Assembly: GCF_900497695.1 (NCBI RefSeq)
Contig: NZ_UIDD01000004.1
Location: forward strand, 62,001 to 126,000
From: Pseudomonas wadenswilerensis
Lineage (GTDB): Bacteria; Pseudomonadota; Gammaproteobacteria; Pseudomonadales; Pseudomonadaceae
Length of the DNA: 64,000 nt
Direction of reading: 5' to 3'
Shown here: one piece after another, positions 8,890 to 19,097 of the stretch
Layout of the letters: each line of letters starts with the position of its first letter
Position numbering within the stretch: the stretch's first letter is position 1
Notes under the pieces: model-generated
Database searches by the model: none
The model's input: only the letters and a program-made list of their open reading frames with translations
Told to the model about the DNA's origin: nothing
Made by a program: the position numbers and the translations under genes

Positions 8890-8965
8890 ATGCAGGAGCG
8901 GGCTTGCCCGGCGATTGCAATGGGCCAGGCACATCGTATCGCGAGTCAAGCTCGCTCCTGCATTG
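8890..8965. repeat. Inverted REP pair
   Basis: tgcaggagcgggcttgcccg at the left and a reverse-oriented partner (gtcaagctcgctcctgca) at the right face each other across about 30 bases. It lies between the divergent-cyclase promoter region and the porin stop, the usual REPIN position. Confidence 0.7.
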
Positions 8966-8969
8966 CCGA

Positions 8970-10301
8970 TCAGAAAATGTTCAGCGGGTAGTCAACGATC
9001 ACCCGGTACTCATCGACATCGTTGTCGATATGCGAGTAGCCCTGGGTGCCACGGTGCGAGGCCCAGCGCAGCAGCACCGAAAGGTCCTTGAGCTGGCCTT
9101 CCTGGAATACGTACCGCAGGTCGACGTCGCGTTCCCAGTGCTGGGCGTTCTCGCCGTCGGCGTTGTACCAGTGGCCGTAGCCGACGCTATTGGGGTCGAC
9201 CTTGCTCATGTCCAGCTCACCGCGCGAGTAGGACACCACCGAGCTCAGGCCCGGGATCCCGGCACCGGCGAAGTCATAGGCGTACTTGAGCTTCCACGAG
9301 CGCTCGTTGGGGCCGTTGAAGTCCGAGTAGATCTGCGAGTTGTCCAGGAAGATGCTGTCACCCTGGTTGATGTAGTCGAACGGCGTGTTGCCGTTGACCC
9401 GCTGGTACACCGCGGTAAGGCTGTTGTAGCCGACGTTGACGGTGAAATGCAGGCTGTAGGTGTTGTTGTCGATGTGCCCGAGCAGCGCCTGACCGGTGTC
9501 CTGGGTGTGATAGAAGTGCAGGCCGGGGTTGAGGCTGACCAGCTCGTTGACCTGCCAGGTGTAGTCAACGTCGAAGTAGTACTGGTTCCAGATGTCCTCG
9601 AGCTCGGCGGCATACAGGCTCGAGGTCAGGTTTGGCACGCCGCTCCAGGCCACGCCGGCCCAGTTCAGGTGGCGGCTGTCGCGCTCGTCCTGCAACTTGC
9701 TGTAGAAGGTGTTGATGCGCCGATGGCCGCTCTGGTTGTAAGGCTTGGTGAAGCTGGCCTGGCCGGCTTCGAGCATCACCCCGTCAAAGCTGTTGTTGGT
9801 GACGCTGACGCCGCGGAAGGTCTGCGGCAGCATGCGCGACTCGCCCCCGGCGATCACCGGGTTGGTGAGGAACAGGTCGCCGGCCTTGAGCACGGTGTCA
9901 AACGCCTTGAGCTTGAGCGCAGCACCGGCGGTGGAGAACGAATCATGGGCCTTGCCCGGTTCGCCATCACCCTTGGTGTTGATCGGCAAAATGCTCGAGC
10001 CCGAGGTACCGCCGCCGCCGTCGAGTTTCAGCCCGAGCATGGCGTAGGCATCGAGGCCGAACCCGACCGTGCCCGGGGTGTAGCCCGATTCGAACTTGCC
10101 GAGAAAACCCTGACCCCATTCGCGGTTGTCACGCACACCTGGCAGCAGCTGGTTACGGTTCAGGTAGTAGTTGCGTGCGTGCACGTTGAGGCTCGACCCT
10201 TCGATAAAACCTTCGGCCTTTTCCTCGTCGGCCTGGGCGGTGAAGGGCATCGTTGCAGCCAATGCAACGAACAGCGGGGTGAAGCGTAAAGCAGTGTTCA
10301 C
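8970..10301 (-). CDS. OprD family outer-membrane porin
   Basis: A 443-residue porin with a signal peptide (cut likely after FTAQA, residue 24) and a mature start [22 protein letters not shown], the hallmark of the OprD/Occ family that takes up amino acids and organic acids. Alternating hydrophobic residues and aromatic girdles fit an 18-strand barrel, and the C-terminus IVDYPLNIF ends in Phe as outer-membrane proteins do. The substrate cannot be told from sequence. It stands alone: a REP pair lies downstream and a terminator for the next small gene lies upstream. Confidence 0.92.
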   Translation of the reverse strand: MNTALRFTPLFVALAATMPFTAQADEEKAEGFIEGSSLNVHARNYYLNRNQLLPGVRDNREWGQGFLGKFESGYTPGTVGFGLDAYAMLGLKLDGGGGTSGSSILPINTKGDGEPGKAHDSFSTAGAALKLKAFDTVLKAGDLFLTNPVIAGGESRMLPQTFRGVSVTNNSFDGVMLEAGQASFTKPYNQSGHRRINTFYSKLQDERDSRHLNWAGVAWSGVPNLTSSLYAAELEDIWNQYYFDVDYTWQVNELVSLNPGLHFYHTQDTGQALLGHIDNNTYSLHFTVNVGYNSLTAVYQRVNGNTPFDYINQGDSIFLDNSQIYSDFNGPNERSWKLKYAYDFAGAGIPGLSSVVSYSRGELDMSKVDPNSVGYGHWYNADGENAQHWERDVDLRYVFQEGQLKDLSVLLRWASHRGTQGYSHIDNDVDEYRVIVDYPLNIF

Positions 10302-10403
10302 CGGTGTGGACTCCTTGAGGTGAATGTACGGCAGTTTTTATTGTGCGAAAGACGGTCTTGTCATGAACAAACGAGCCAGCGCGCTGGCACTTTTCGACAC
10401 ACG

Positions 10404-10433
10404 AAAAAAAAGCCGCTGATCGGCAGCGGCTTT
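10404..10433 (-). terminator. Rho-independent terminator of the small secreted protein gene
   Basis: On the minus strand the stem GCCGCTGCCGATCAGCGGC is followed by eight Ts. It lies 75 bases downstream of the 71-residue gene at 10508-10723 and isolates it from the porin gene. Confidence 0.85.
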
Positions 10434-10507
10434 GAAAGACAACCGCACAGGCGCTCAAGTCACCTGTGCGGCCATCGAGGGAGTCGAAGGGGTGGAACGT
10501 GGGCCGA

Positions 10508-10723
10508 TCAGCTTTCGGAGGCGTCACTCGCATCAGCCTTGGAAGCGGTCTGTTCCAGGCTTTGCGCCTGCTCGGACTTCTGTGCGGCGATGGCTTCCTG
10601 GAGGACGGCGGCACGCTCGGCATTTCGGGCAACAAAGGCCTGGGATTCTTCAGCCATGGCCAGTGGCGACAGCAACAGGGACGACAGGACGAATACGCTG
10701 GCAACACCCATACTGTTGGACAT
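10508..10723 (-). CDS. Small secreted protein of unknown function
   Basis: A 71-residue protein with a good signal peptide (MSNSMGVASVFVLSSLLLSP then LAMA, cleavage near residue 24) and a short mature part of about 47 residues that is Ala/Gln/Glu/Ser-rich (RNAERAAVLQEAIAAQKSEQ) and probably a single periplasmic helix. The ATG at 10723 has agaagg nine bases upstream. It has its own terminator. I recognise no family and assign no function; the mature composition recalls small periplasmic helical proteins. Confidence 0.7.
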   Translation of the reverse strand: MSNSMGVASVFVLSSLLLSPLAMAEESQAFVARNAERAAVLQEAIAAQKSEQAQSLEQTASKADASDASES

Positions 10724-10857
10724 TTGCAACAACCTTCTTGCTTGGCAAGAGTGAATTAGGTCTGAGTAAATTAGTCGGAAATGGGTGGGGGAAACAGTGA
10801 CTTTTGGGATAAGCACTGTTGCGTCAAAGGTAATAGTTGACCGGGGGCTGCTTTCGC

Positions 10858-10940
10858 AGCCCATCGCTGGCAAGGCCAGCTCCCACAGGAGTGGCGTGCA
10901 CCGATCTATTGTGGGAGCCGGCTTTGCCGGCGATGAGGCC
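10858..10940. repeat. Inverted REP pair
   Basis: A reverse REP (atcgctggcaaggccagctc, then ccacag) and a forward REP (gtgggagccggctttgccgg, then cgatgagg) are separated by about 26 bases, directly downstream of the sensor kinase stop. Same family as the 1-632 array. Confidence 0.85.
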
Positions 10941-10941
10941 C

Positions 10942-12324
10942 TCAAGCCGGCAACAAGATCCCGAAGGTATTGGCCCCCGCCTGGCTGCGCACAAACACAC
11001 TGCCGCCGTGCATCAGCGCAATCGCCTTGACGATCGCCAGGCCCAGCCCGTGGTTGCCACTGCCACTGTTGCTGCGCGCCGCATCCACCCGGTAGAAGCG
11101 CTCGAACAGCATCGCCAGGTGCTCCTCGCCAATCGCCGGCCCCGGGTTGCTCACGGCGATACTCACTTGGCCATCCTGCTCCTCGATGCGCACCTGGATC
11201 ACCTGCTCGGGCAGGGTGTGCTGCACCGCGTTGTTCAGCAGGTTGATCAGCGCCCGGCGCAACTGGGCCTTTTCGATCCGCGCCTGGGCATCGCCACTGA
11301 CCTGCACGCGGATGTGCGCGTCTTCGAGGATGTAATCCAGGTAGTCGAGAGTGGTCGCCACTTCTTCGGCAAGCGAGGTGGAGGTCAGCGCCGTGGCCTT
11401 GCTGCCCTGGTCGGCGCTGGCGAGGAACAGCATGTCGTTGATGATGCTGCGCAGGCGCTCCAGTTCCTCGAGGTTCGATTGCAGCACCTCGAAGTAGTGC
11501 TCGGCACTGCGCCCACGGGTCAGGGCCACCTGGGTCTGGCCGATCAGGTTGGTTAATGGCGAGCGCAGTTCATGGGCGACGTCGGCGTTGAAGGCTTCCA
11601 GGCGGCTGTAGGCCAGGTCGACGCGCTCCAGGGTCGAGTTGAAGGCGCTGGCGAACTGCGCCAGCTCCGGCGCCAGGTCGGCCAGTTGCAGGCGCCCGCT
11701 CAGGCGCGGTGGCGCCAGCTTCTGGGCTTCGGCCGAGAGCGCCAGCAGCGGCCGCAGGCCAACCCGCGCGACCCAGTAACCGAGCAACGAGGCCAGCACC
11801 ACGCCGAACACCGACAGGCTGATGATTGCCACCAGCAAGGTGTGCTGGGTGTGCCAGAAGGTCTCGGTGTCGATGCCAATCAAAAAGCGCAGGGCCGGCC
11901 GCGTGCCCATGGCCGGCAGTTCGCTGACCAGCACCTTGTACGGATAGGGGCTGCCGGCCAGGTGCAGGTCGCGCATGCCCAGCGGGCCCTGGGCGAAGTT
12001 GCGGAGGCTGGCGTCGGGTTGGCCGTATTCGAACGGGCTGGCGCCGCTCACCACCCAGAAGCGGATGCGCCGGTCTTCTTCGCTGAGCAGGTTGAGCTTG
12101 TTGGTGATCTTCAGCCAGTGCTCGCGGGTGTCGTAGCGGGTCAGCGATGACTCCAGCACGCTGAAGCGCGCTTCAAGCTCTGCGGTGGGCAGCAGGTCGA
12201 GGCTGCGGTCGACCTGCTTGTACAGCGCCGTGCCGATCAGCAGGAACACGCCCAGCGCGACCAGGGTGAACAGCGCGCTCAGGCGCAGGGCGATGGAGTT
12301 AGTCGGCACGGTTTTCCAGAACAT
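10942..12324 (-). CDS. Heavy-metal-type sensor histidine kinase (CusS/CzcS-like)
   Basis: A 460-residue inner-membrane kinase: helix at about 13-33, a periplasmic sensor of about 140 residues, a second helix (LLVAIISLSVFGVVLASLLG), HAMP, then a HisKA/HATPase core with the H-box FNADVAHELRSPLTNLIG, N-box LINLLNNAVQHT and G-box HGLGLAIVKAIALMHGG. The architecture is that of the heavy-metal sensor kinase family, though the pump it sits with is of the drug-exporting RND type. The ATG at 12324 overlaps the response-regulator gene by 26 bases; a GTG at 12309 would shorten the overlap. Last gene of a four-gene operon with the RND pump. Confidence 0.9.
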   Translation of the reverse strand: MFWKTVPTNSIALRLSALFTLVALGVFLLIGTALYKQVDRSLDLLPTAELEARFSVLESSLTRYDTREHWLKITNKLNLLSEEDRRIRFWVVSGASPFEYGQPDASLRNFAQGPLGMRDLHLAGSPYPYKVLVSELPAMGTRPALRFLIGIDTETFWHTQHTLLVAIISLSVFGVVLASLLGYWVARVGLRPLLALSAEAQKLAPPRLSGRLQLADLAPELAQFASAFNSTLERVDLAYSRLEAFNADVAHELRSPLTNLIGQTQVALTRGRSAEHYFEVLQSNLEELERLRSIINDMLFLASADQGSKATALTSTSLAEEVATTLDYLDYILEDAHIRVQVSGDAQARIEKAQLRRALINLLNNAVQHTLPEQVIQVRIEEQDGQVSIAVSNPGPAIGEEHLAMLFERFYRVDAARSNSGSGNHGLGLAIVKAIALMHGGSVFVRSQAGANTFGILLPA

Positions 12325-12973
12325 AGCCCATGCCCCTTATGGTGTGCAGCAGTTTGGTTTCGAAAGGGCCGTCGAGCTTGGCGCGCAGGCGCTTGATCGC
12401 TACCTCGACGACGTTGGCGTCGCTGTCGAAATTGATATCCCAGACCAGCTCGGCGATGGCCGTCTTGGACAGGATTTCACCGTGCCGCCGGGCCAGCACG
12501 CTGAGCAACGAGAACTCCTTGGCGGTCAGCTCCAGGCGTTGCCCGGCGCGGCTGGCCTTGCGGCTGATAAGGTCGACCCAGAGGTCGGCGACCTGGATCT
12601 GCACCGGCTCATGGGCGCCGCCGCGACGGGTCAGGGCCTGCAGGCGGGCGACCAGTTCAAGGAAGGAAAACGGCTTGCCCAGGTAGTCGTCGGCGCCTTC
12701 GCGCAGGCCATGAATGCGGTCTTCGACCCGCTCGCGGGCGGTGAGCATGATCACCGGCGTCTGCTTGCGCGCGCGCAGGGCGCGCAGCACGCCGTAACCG
12801 TCGAGGCCCGGGAGCATCACATCGAGGACGATCACCGCGTAGTCACCTTCCAACGCCATGTGCAGGCCATCGATACCGTCGCGCGCCAGGTCTACGGTAA
12901 AGCCTTGCTCGCTCAGGCCGCGGTGCAGGTAGTCGGCGGTTTTTGCTTCATCTTCGATAATCAGCACACGCAT
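12299..12973 (-). CDS. OmpR-family response regulator (CusR/CopR-like)
   Basis: A 224-residue DNA-binding regulator. The receiver domain (MRVLIIEDEAKTADYL) has the acidic pocket, phospho-Asp51 in VIVLDVMLPGLDGYG and the conserved Lys in LGKPFSFLEL; the C-terminus is a winged helix (ELTAKEFSLLSVLARRHGEI, VVEVAIKRLRAKLD). Its closest kin by motif are the CusR/CopR/CzcR group. It starts nine bases after the RND pump stop and overlaps the kinase start, so pump and regulators share a transcript and may autoregulate. Confidence 0.93.
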   Translation of the reverse strand: MRVLIIEDEAKTADYLHRGLSEQGFTVDLARDGIDGLHMALEGDYAVIVLDVMLPGLDGYGVLRALRARKQTPVIMLTARERVEDRIHGLREGADDYLGKPFSFLELVARLQALTRRGGAHEPVQIQVADLWVDLISRKASRAGQRLELTAKEFSLLSVLARRHGEILSKTAIAELVWDINFDSDANVVEVAIKRLRAKLDGPFETKLLHTIRGMGYVLENRAD

Positions 12974-12982
12974 GATCGGCTC

Positions 12983-15900
12983 TCAACGGGCATCGGTTTG
13001 CGCCAGGGTCACGGCCATCTGGCGCCGGTGGAACAGGCGCTCCAGGGCCAAGTATATGACCGGTGTGGTGAACAGTGTCAGGGCCTGGCTGACCAGCAGC
13101 CCGCCGACCACGGCAATGCCCAGCGGCTGGCGCAGTTCGGCGCCGGCGCCGATGCCGAACATCAGCGGCACGGCGCCGAGCAGGGCGGCGAGGGTGGTCA
13201 TCATGATCGGCCGAAAACGCGTCAGGCAGGCCTTGTGGATCGCCTCTTCGGGGCTCAGGCCCTGATGGCGCTGGGCGTCGAGGGCGAAGTCGATCAGCAG
13301 GATGCCGTTCTTCTTGACGATGCCGATCAACAGCACGATGCCGATCAGGCCCATGATCGAGAAGTCCTGGCCCGACAGCCACAGCAGCGCCAGGGCGCCG
13401 AGCCCGGCCGAGGGCAGGGTGGAGATGATGGTCAGCGGATGGACGAAACTCTCGTAGAGCACGCCGAGGATGATGTACACCGCCACCAGCGCCGCGAGGA
13501 TCAGCCACGGCTGGCTCGACAGCGAACTCTGGAAGGCCTGGGCCGCGCCCTGGAAGGTGCCGATGATCGAGTCGGGCATGCCCAGTTCGCGCTGGGTGCG
13601 CTCGAGGATCTGCACCGCATCGCCGAGGGCGACGCCGGGGGCCAGGTTGAACGACAGGTTGGCGGCCGGGAACAGGCCGTCATGGGCAATCGACAGCGGC
13701 CCGGTGCTCGGTGGCGCGACCTTGGCCAGCACCGACAGTGGCACCATCTCACCGCTCAGCGGTGAGCGCAGGTAGAAGTAGTTGAGGCTTTCGGCCTTGC
13801 CACGCTGGCGGGCGTCGAGTTCGAGGATCACCTTGTACTGGTTGGTCTCGGTCTGGAATTCGCTGATCTGCCGCTGGCCGAAGGCATCGTACAGCGCCTG
13901 GTCGACGTCGGTGGTGGTCAGGCCGAAACGCGCCGCGGCCTTGCGGTCGATGTCGATGCGGGTGACGCTGGCGCCCAGCTGCAGGTCGTTGGACAGGTCG
14001 CGAAAGGCCGGGTTGGCCTTCAGGCGTTCGGTCAGGCGCTGGGTCCAGAGGTTCAGCGCCGGGCCGTCGTTGCTCTTGAGCACGTACTGGTACTGGCTGC
14101 GGCTCGGTCCGGAGCTCAAGTTGATGTCCTGGCCGGCGCGCAGGTACAGGACCACGCCCGGCACCTTGGCCAGTTTCGGCCGCAGGCGGTCGATGAACTC
14201 GCTGGCCGACACGTCGCGATCACCGCGGTCCTTGAGGGCAATCCAGAAGCGGCCGTTGGCAATGGTCTGGTTGCTGCCGGTGACCCCGACGGCGTGGGAG
14301 AAGGCCCGTACTGCAGGGTCGGATTCGACGATCCTGGCCAGCGCTTTGTGTTTCTCGAGCATGTCCGGGTAGGACACATCGGCCGCCGCCTCGCTGGTGC
14401 CGAGCACGAAGCCGGTGTCCTGCACCGGGAAAAAGCCTTTGGGAATGGCCACGTAACCGATCACCGCCAGCGCCAGGGTCAGGCCGAAGATCCCCAGCAT
14501 CAGCCGCTGGTGGGCCAGGGCCTTGACCAGCCCGCGCTCGTACCAGCCGAGCAGGCGGCTGGGGGTGTCATGCGCGTTGTGCTGCGGGCGGCGCATGAAC
14601 AGGGCGCAGAGGGTCGGCGCCAACGTCAGCGATACCACCACGGAAATCAGGATGGTCGAAGTGGCGGTGAGGGCGAACTCCTTGAACAGCCGACCGACCA
14701 CCCCGCCCATGAACAGCAGCGGAATGAACGCGGCAATCAGCGAGAAACTGATCGACACCACGGTAAAGCCGATCTCGCCCGAGCCCTTGATCGCCGCCTC
14801 GCGCATGCTGTCGCCGGCTTCCAGGTGGCGGTGGATGTTTTCCACCACCACGATTGCATCATCGACCACGAAGCCCACGGAGATGACGATGGCCACCAGG
14901 GTCAGGTTGTTCAGGCTGAAGCCGAACAGGTACATCAGGGCGAAGCTTGCGACCAGCGACACGCCGAGCACGCTGGAAACGATCAGGGTCGCCGACCATT
15001 GACGCAGGAACAGCGCCATCACCCCGATCACCAGCAGCACGGCGATCATCAGGGTGATCTCCACCTCGCGCAGCGACGCGCGGATGGTCTGGGTGCGGTC
15101 GTTGAGCACCGACACCTGCACCGCCGCCGGCAGCATCTGCTCAAGGCCGGGCAAGGCCTCCATGACCCGGTCGACGGTATCGACGATGTTCGCCCCGGGC
15201 TGGCGGAACACCACCAGATTCAGGCCCTGCTGCTCGCCGGACCAGGCTTTGACGTAAGCGTTTTCGGCACCGTTGATGACCTTGGCGACATCCTGCAGGT
15301 GCACCGGCGCGCCGTCGCGGTACGAGACGATCAGCTGGGCGTATTCCTCGGGGTGGAACAACTGGTCGTTGGTGGCGATGGTCGACACGCTGTTCTGCCC
15401 GTACAGCGCGCCCTTGGCCAGGTTCAGGCTGGTTTGCTGGATGGCCTGGCGCAGGTCGGCCAGGGTCAGGCCCAATGCTGCGAGTTTCTCTGGTTGGGCC
15501 TGCACGCGAATCGCCGGGCGCAGTTGCCCGGTGATGTTGATCAGGCCGACCCCGTCGATCTGGCTCAACTGGCGGGCCAGCAGGGTTTCGGCGTAGTCGC
15601 TGAGTTCGTTGGCCGGCATCTGCGCCGAGCTCACGGTGAGGATCAACACCGGGCTGTCGGCCGGGTTGACCTTGCGCCAGGTCGGCGGGCTGGGCATGTC
15701 CTGGGGCAGGCGCGCGGTGGCGGTGTTGATCGCTGCCTGGACTTCCTGGGCGGCGGTGTCGATGCTCTTGTCGAGGGTGAATTGCAGGATCAGGTTGGTC
15801 GAGCCCAGGGCGCTGCTGGAGGTCATCTGGGTCATGCCGGGGATGGCGCTGAACTGCACTTCCAGCGGCGTTGCTACCGACGAAGCCATGGTTTCCGGGC

Positions 15901-16075
15901 TGGCGCCGGGCAGTTGCGCGGTGACCTGGATGGTCGGGAAATCGGCTTCCGGCAGTGGTGCCACCGGCAGGCGCGGAAAGGCAATGATCCCGAGCAGCAG
16001 CAGGGCGAAGGTCAGCAGCAGGGTGGCGACCGGGCGGTCGATGCACCAGGCGGAAATCGAGCCGCGCGGGTTCAT
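12983..16075 (-). CDS. RND multidrug efflux permease (MdtC/AcrB type)
   Basis: A 1030-residue inner-membrane proton/drug antiporter. It shows the N-terminal helix, two large periplasmic loops and twelve membrane helices of the HAE1 family; the proton-relay pair of aspartates is in VGFVVDDAIVVVENIH. The N-terminus MNPRGSISAWCIDRPVATLL and overall sequence are closest to MdtB/MdtC rather than to metal exporters. Start overlaps the adaptor stop by four bases (ATGA). No outer-membrane factor is encoded with it, so it must borrow one. The partner regulator genes lie downstream. Confidence 0.94.
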   Translation of the reverse strand: MNPRGSISAWCIDRPVATLLLTFALLLLGIIAFPRLPVAPLPEADFPTIQVTAQLPGASPETMASSVATPLEVQFSAIPGMTQMTSSSALGSTNLILQFTLDKSIDTAAQEVQAAINTATARLPQDMPSPPTWRKVNPADSPVLILTVSSAQMPANELSDYAETLLARQLSQIDGVGLINITGQLRPAIRVQAQPEKLAALGLTLADLRQAIQQTSLNLAKGALYGQNSVSTIATNDQLFHPEEYAQLIVSYRDGAPVHLQDVAKVINGAENAYVKAWSGEQQGLNLVVFRQPGANIVDTVDRVMEALPGLEQMLPAAVQVSVLNDRTQTIRASLREVEITLMIAVLLVIGVMALFLRQWSATLIVSSVLGVSLVASFALMYLFGFSLNNLTLVAIVISVGFVVDDAIVVVENIHRHLEAGDSMREAAIKGSGEIGFTVVSISFSLIAAFIPLLFMGGVVGRLFKEFALTATSTILISVVVSLTLAPTLCALFMRRPQHNAHDTPSRLLGWYERGLVKALAHQRLMLGIFGLTLALAVIGYVAIPKGFFPVQDTGFVLGTSEAAADVSYPDMLEKHKALARIVESDPAVRAFSHAVGVTGSNQTIANGRFWIALKDRGDRDVSASEFIDRLRPKLAKVPGVVLYLRAGQDINLSSGPSRSQYQYVLKSNDGPALNLWTQRLTERLKANPAFRDLSNDLQLGASVTRIDIDRKAAARFGLTTTDVDQALYDAFGQRQISEFQTETNQYKVILELDARQRGKAESLNYFYLRSPLSGEMVPLSVLAKVAPPSTGPLSIAHDGLFPAANLSFNLAPGVALGDAVQILERTQRELGMPDSIIGTFQGAAQAFQSSLSSQPWLILAALVAVYIILGVLYESFVHPLTIISTLPSAGLGALALLWLSGQDFSIMGLIGIVLLIGIVKKNGILLIDFALDAQRHQGLSPEEAIHKACLTRFRPIMMTTLAALLGAVPLMFGIGAGAELRQPLGIAVVGGLLVSQALTLFTTPVIYLALERLFHRRQMAVTLAQTDAR

Positions 16076-17238
16076 GGCCGTTCCTTGCCGCTGGCCACGT
16101 CTTCCACCGGCGGCGCATCAGGCGCCACTTCAACGTGCGCGCCGGGCTTGAGCCGCGACTGGCCGTCGGACACCAACGGGTCGCCGACCTCGACCCCGGC
16201 AATGATGTTCAGCACGCTGTCCTGGTACAGCACCTTGACCGGTATGCTGTCGACCTTGTTGCCATTGAGGCGGTACACGTAATGGCCGTCGATGCCGCGT
16301 TGCACCACCTGCGGCGGTACTACCAGGGCTTTTTGATCCAGCGCGGTTTGCAGCTTCAGGGTCACCAGTTGCCCGGGCCACAGCCGCGCGTCGGGGTTGG
16401 CGAACTCGGCCTTGACCCGGATGGTGCCGGTGTTGGCCGCCACCTGATTGTCGATCAGGGTCAGCTTGCCTTCGCCCAGCAGCGTGCCGCCGCTGTCGCC
16501 GTCGCCTTCCAGATAGGCTTGCACCACGGCTGGGGTTTGCGCGGCGAGCAGGCCTTGCAGGGTCGGCAGCAACTGCTGAGGCAGCGAGAACTCGACGCCG
16601 ATCGGGTCGATCTGGGTAACGCTGAACAGCCCCTGGGCATCGGCGACGCGCAGGAAGTTGCCTTCATCCACATTGCGAATACCTACCCGGCCGCTGACCG
16701 GGGAGCGAATCTGGGTATAGGAGAGTTGCACCTGGGCGGCGTCAATCGCCGCCTGGTTGCCCAGCGCCGTGGCCTTGAGCTGGTTGAACAGCGCCTGCTG
16801 CTGGTCGAGGGTCTGCTTTGAGACGCTGTTGTCGGTACTCAGCAGGCGGTAGCGCTTGAGGTCGACTTCGGCCACCTGCAACTGCGCCTGGCTCTGGCCC
16901 AGTTGCGCCTTGGCCTGTTCGAGGCTGGCGCGGATCGAGCGGTCGTCGATGGTTGCCAGCAGGTCGCCCTGCTTGACCGCCTGGCCTTCCTTGACCAGCA
17001 CGCGGGTCAGCACCCCCTCGACCTGCGGGCGAATCACTACGCTGTGCAGCGATAGCACCGAACCGATGCCGCTGACAAAGCGCGGTACGTCCTGCTGCTT
17101 GACGCTGACGATGCGCACCGGGATAGCGGCGGCGGTGGTGGAGTTTTCCTTGCCAGGCCGGTTCACCAGCCACAGGGCGGTGCCTGCCAGGGCGATGAGC
17201 AGGGCGCAGATAACGAGGGAACGAGGCTTGATTCGCAT
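16072..17238 (-). CDS. RND efflux periplasmic adaptor (MdtA-like)
   Basis: A 388-residue membrane-fusion protein that links the RND pump to an outer-membrane channel. A single N-terminal hydrophobic anchor (SLVICALLIALAGTALWLV) is followed by a lipoyl half (VVIRPQVEGVLTRVLVKEGQ), a coiled-coil hairpin (QAKAQLGQSQAQLQVAEVDLKRY), the second lipoyl half (LSYTQIRSPVSGRVG) and a beta-barrel region. I chose MRIKPRSL (17238) because it directly precedes the membrane anchor; 18 extra residues from 17292 carry no signal. First gene of the efflux/regulator operon. Confidence 0.92.
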   Translation of the reverse strand: MRIKPRSLVICALLIALAGTALWLVNRPGKENSTTAAAIPVRIVSVKQQDVPRFVSGIGSVLSLHSVVIRPQVEGVLTRVLVKEGQAVKQGDLLATIDDRSIRASLEQAKAQLGQSQAQLQVAEVDLKRYRLLSTDNSVSKQTLDQQQALFNQLKATALGNQAAIDAAQVQLSYTQIRSPVSGRVGIRNVDEGNFLRVADAQGLFSVTQIDPIGVEFSLPQQLLPTLQGLLAAQTPAVVQAYLEGDGDSGGTLLGEGKLTLIDNQVAANTGTIRVKAEFANPDARLWPGQLVTLKLQTALDQKALVVPPQVVQRGIDGHYVYRLNGNKVDSIPVKVLYQDSVLNIIAGVEVGDPLVSDGQSRLKPGAHVEVAPDAPPVEDVASGKERP

Positions 17239-17350
17239 GCTTGCAGGGCACCGCGGGCGCAGGGGTGGGTATTTAGCGTTATAGCTGCTCAATCAGGTCA
17301 GCAGAGTGACCGCTAACTGACAGCGCGGACAGGTTCGGCGTACACATCCC

Positions 17351-17382
17351 CCGTAGGAGCGGGCTTGACCCGCGATAAGGCC
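17351..17382. repeat. Single REP element
   Basis: ccgtaggagcgggcttgacc followed by cgcgataagg is a REP of the family found elsewhere in the window, in the divergent promoter region between the efflux adaptor and the chemoreceptor. It has no clear inverted partner within 100 bases. Confidence 0.7.
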
Positions 17383-17507
17383 AGTCCTGCCTGGAATCAG
17401 CGGTAATGGCCAAGTGCCAATATCCTGCGCTGGATCAAGATTGCGCAATAAATTGCCACTAGAGTCGTACGCCCTGCCGATTCTCCCGACAATAACGAGT
17501 GCCTCCG

Positions 17508-19091
17508 ATGAAGAGCAATTTGCCTGTGACCGGTCGCAATGTGGATTATCCCGGTGACGCCAATATCCTTTCCACCACTGACCTGACCAGCCAGATCACC
17601 TATGCCAATGACGACTTCGTCAAGGTCAGTGGCTTTACCCGCGAAGAGTTGATAGGCAGCGCCCACCATATCGTCCGCCACCCGGACATGCCGCCCCAGG
17701 CCTTCGCGCAGATGTGGCAGACGCTAAAGAGCGGCCGCTCGTGGATGGGCCTGGTGAAGAACCGTTGCAAGAACGGCGATCACTATTGGGTCAGCGCCTT
17801 CGTCACGCCGATTTCCAGTAACGGCCAGGCCGTGGAATATCAGTCGGTGCGGACCAAGCCCAGTGCCGAGCAAGTCGAGGCCGCCGAGCGCTGCTACGCC
17901 CAGCTGCGCAGTGGCCGAAGTCGCTGGTGGCAGCGTTTGCCGGTGGTTGGATTGGCCTGGCAACTGTGGGGCGGGGTGACTCTGGCGCTTGCGGCGGTGT
18001 TCGCATTCAGCCGGCTGCTATTGCCGGCCCTGCCATGGCAAGGTGCGCTGGAGCTGATCCTGGCCAGTGGCCTGGCGGCCTTGATGATCTTCATCGCCTT
18101 GCGCCCGCTCGAGCGCTTGCGCGTCCAGGCCCAGGCCATCGCCGACAACCCCCTGAGCCAGCAGTTGTACACCGGCCGGCGCGACGGTATCGGCCAGATC
18201 GACTTCGCCCTGCGCATGCTCAAGGGCCAGTTGGGCGCGGTGGTCGGGCGTATCGGCGACACCTCGCGGCGCCTGGCCGGGCATACCGGCACGCTTGCCC
18301 AGTCGCTGCAAAGCAGCCACAGCAACAGCCTGGAACAACAGAGCGAAGCCGATCAGGTGGCCACCGCGATCAATCAGATGGCCGCCAGCGTTGCCCAGGT
18401 TGCCAGCAGCGCCCAGCAGGCCTCCCAGGCCGCCGATCAGGCCGAGGGTGAAACCCAGGCCGGGCACCAGTTGGTTGACCTCAACCGCAGCGCCATCCAG
18501 AACCTGGCCAACTCGTTGAACTCGGCCACTGAAGTTATCCACAATCTGGAAAGCCACAGCAGCGAGATTACCGGGGTGCTGGAGGTAATTCGCGGCATTG
18601 CCGAGCAGACCAACCTGCTGGCCCTCAATGCCGCCATCGAAGCGGCCCGGGCCGGTGATCAGGGCCGCGGTTTTGCCGTGGTCGCCGACGAGGTACGCGG
18701 CCTGGCCCAGCGCACCGCGCAGTCGACCCACGAAATCCAGCGGATGATCAGCGCCTTGCAAAATGGCGCGCGTGAAGCAGTGCAGGTCATGCAGCAGAGC
18801 AGCGAACATGCCGGGCACAGTGTCGAGCAGGCCCAGCGCGCCGCCAGTGCCCTGGACGGCATCAGCCTGCGGGTCAACCAGATCAGTGAAATGAGCCTGC
18901 AGATTGCTGCGGCAGTGGAGCAGCAAAGCCAGGTCAGCGAGAGCATCAACCGCAACATCATCAGCATCCGCCAGGCCAGCGAAGCCACCGTGCAGGTCGG
19001 CCAGCAGAGCCATCTGAGCGCCACTGATGTGGCCGGGCTGGCGCAGGACCTGCGCCGGCTGGCGGATGAATTCTGGCGGCGCTGCCAGTAG
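17508..19091 (+). CDS. Aer-like PAS-domain methyl-accepting chemoreceptor
   Basis: A 527-residue chemoreceptor probably serving energy or redox taxis. The N-terminus is a cytoplasmic PAS domain (residues about 20-115; [39 protein letters not shown]) of the kind that binds FAD in Aer. Two hydrophobic segments lie close together at about 145-195 with almost no periplasmic loop, as in Aer. The C-terminal signalling domain contains the highly conserved hairpin tip [20 protein letters not shown]. No CheB/CheR pentapeptide at the end (DEFWRRCQ). ATG at 17508; an upstream in-frame GTG (17499) is possible. CheV is encoded nearby on the other strand. Confidence 0.92.
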   Translation: MKSNLPVTGRNVDYPGDANILSTTDLTSQITYANDDFVKVSGFTREELIGSAHHIVRHPDMPPQAFAQMWQTLKSGRSWMGLVKNRCKNGDHYWVSAFVTPISSNGQAVEYQSVRTKPSAEQVEAAERCYAQLRSGRSRWWQRLPVVGLAWQLWGGVTLALAAVFAFSRLLLPALPWQGALELILASGLAALMIFIALRPLERLRVQAQAIADNPLSQQLYTGRRDGIGQIDFALRMLKGQLGAVVGRIGDTSRRLAGHTGTLAQSLQSSHSNSLEQQSEADQVATAINQMAASVAQVASSAQQASQAADQAEGETQAGHQLVDLNRSAIQNLANSLNSATEVIHNLESHSSEITGVLEVIRGIAEQTNLLALNAAIEAARAGDQGRGFAVVADEVRGLAQRTAQSTHEIQRMISALQNGAREAVQVMQQSSEHAGHSVEQAQRAASALDGISLRVNQISEMSLQIAAAVEQQSQVSESINRNIISIRQASEATVQVGQQSHLSATDVAGLAQDLRRLADEFWRRCQ

Positions 19092-19097
19092 GGCAGT

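Noticed and set aside
10942..17238. Metal (CusA/CzcA) RND system
   Set aside because: The pump N-terminus and the DD pair in helix 4 match drug-type MdtB/MdtC pumps; only the regulators resemble metal systems.
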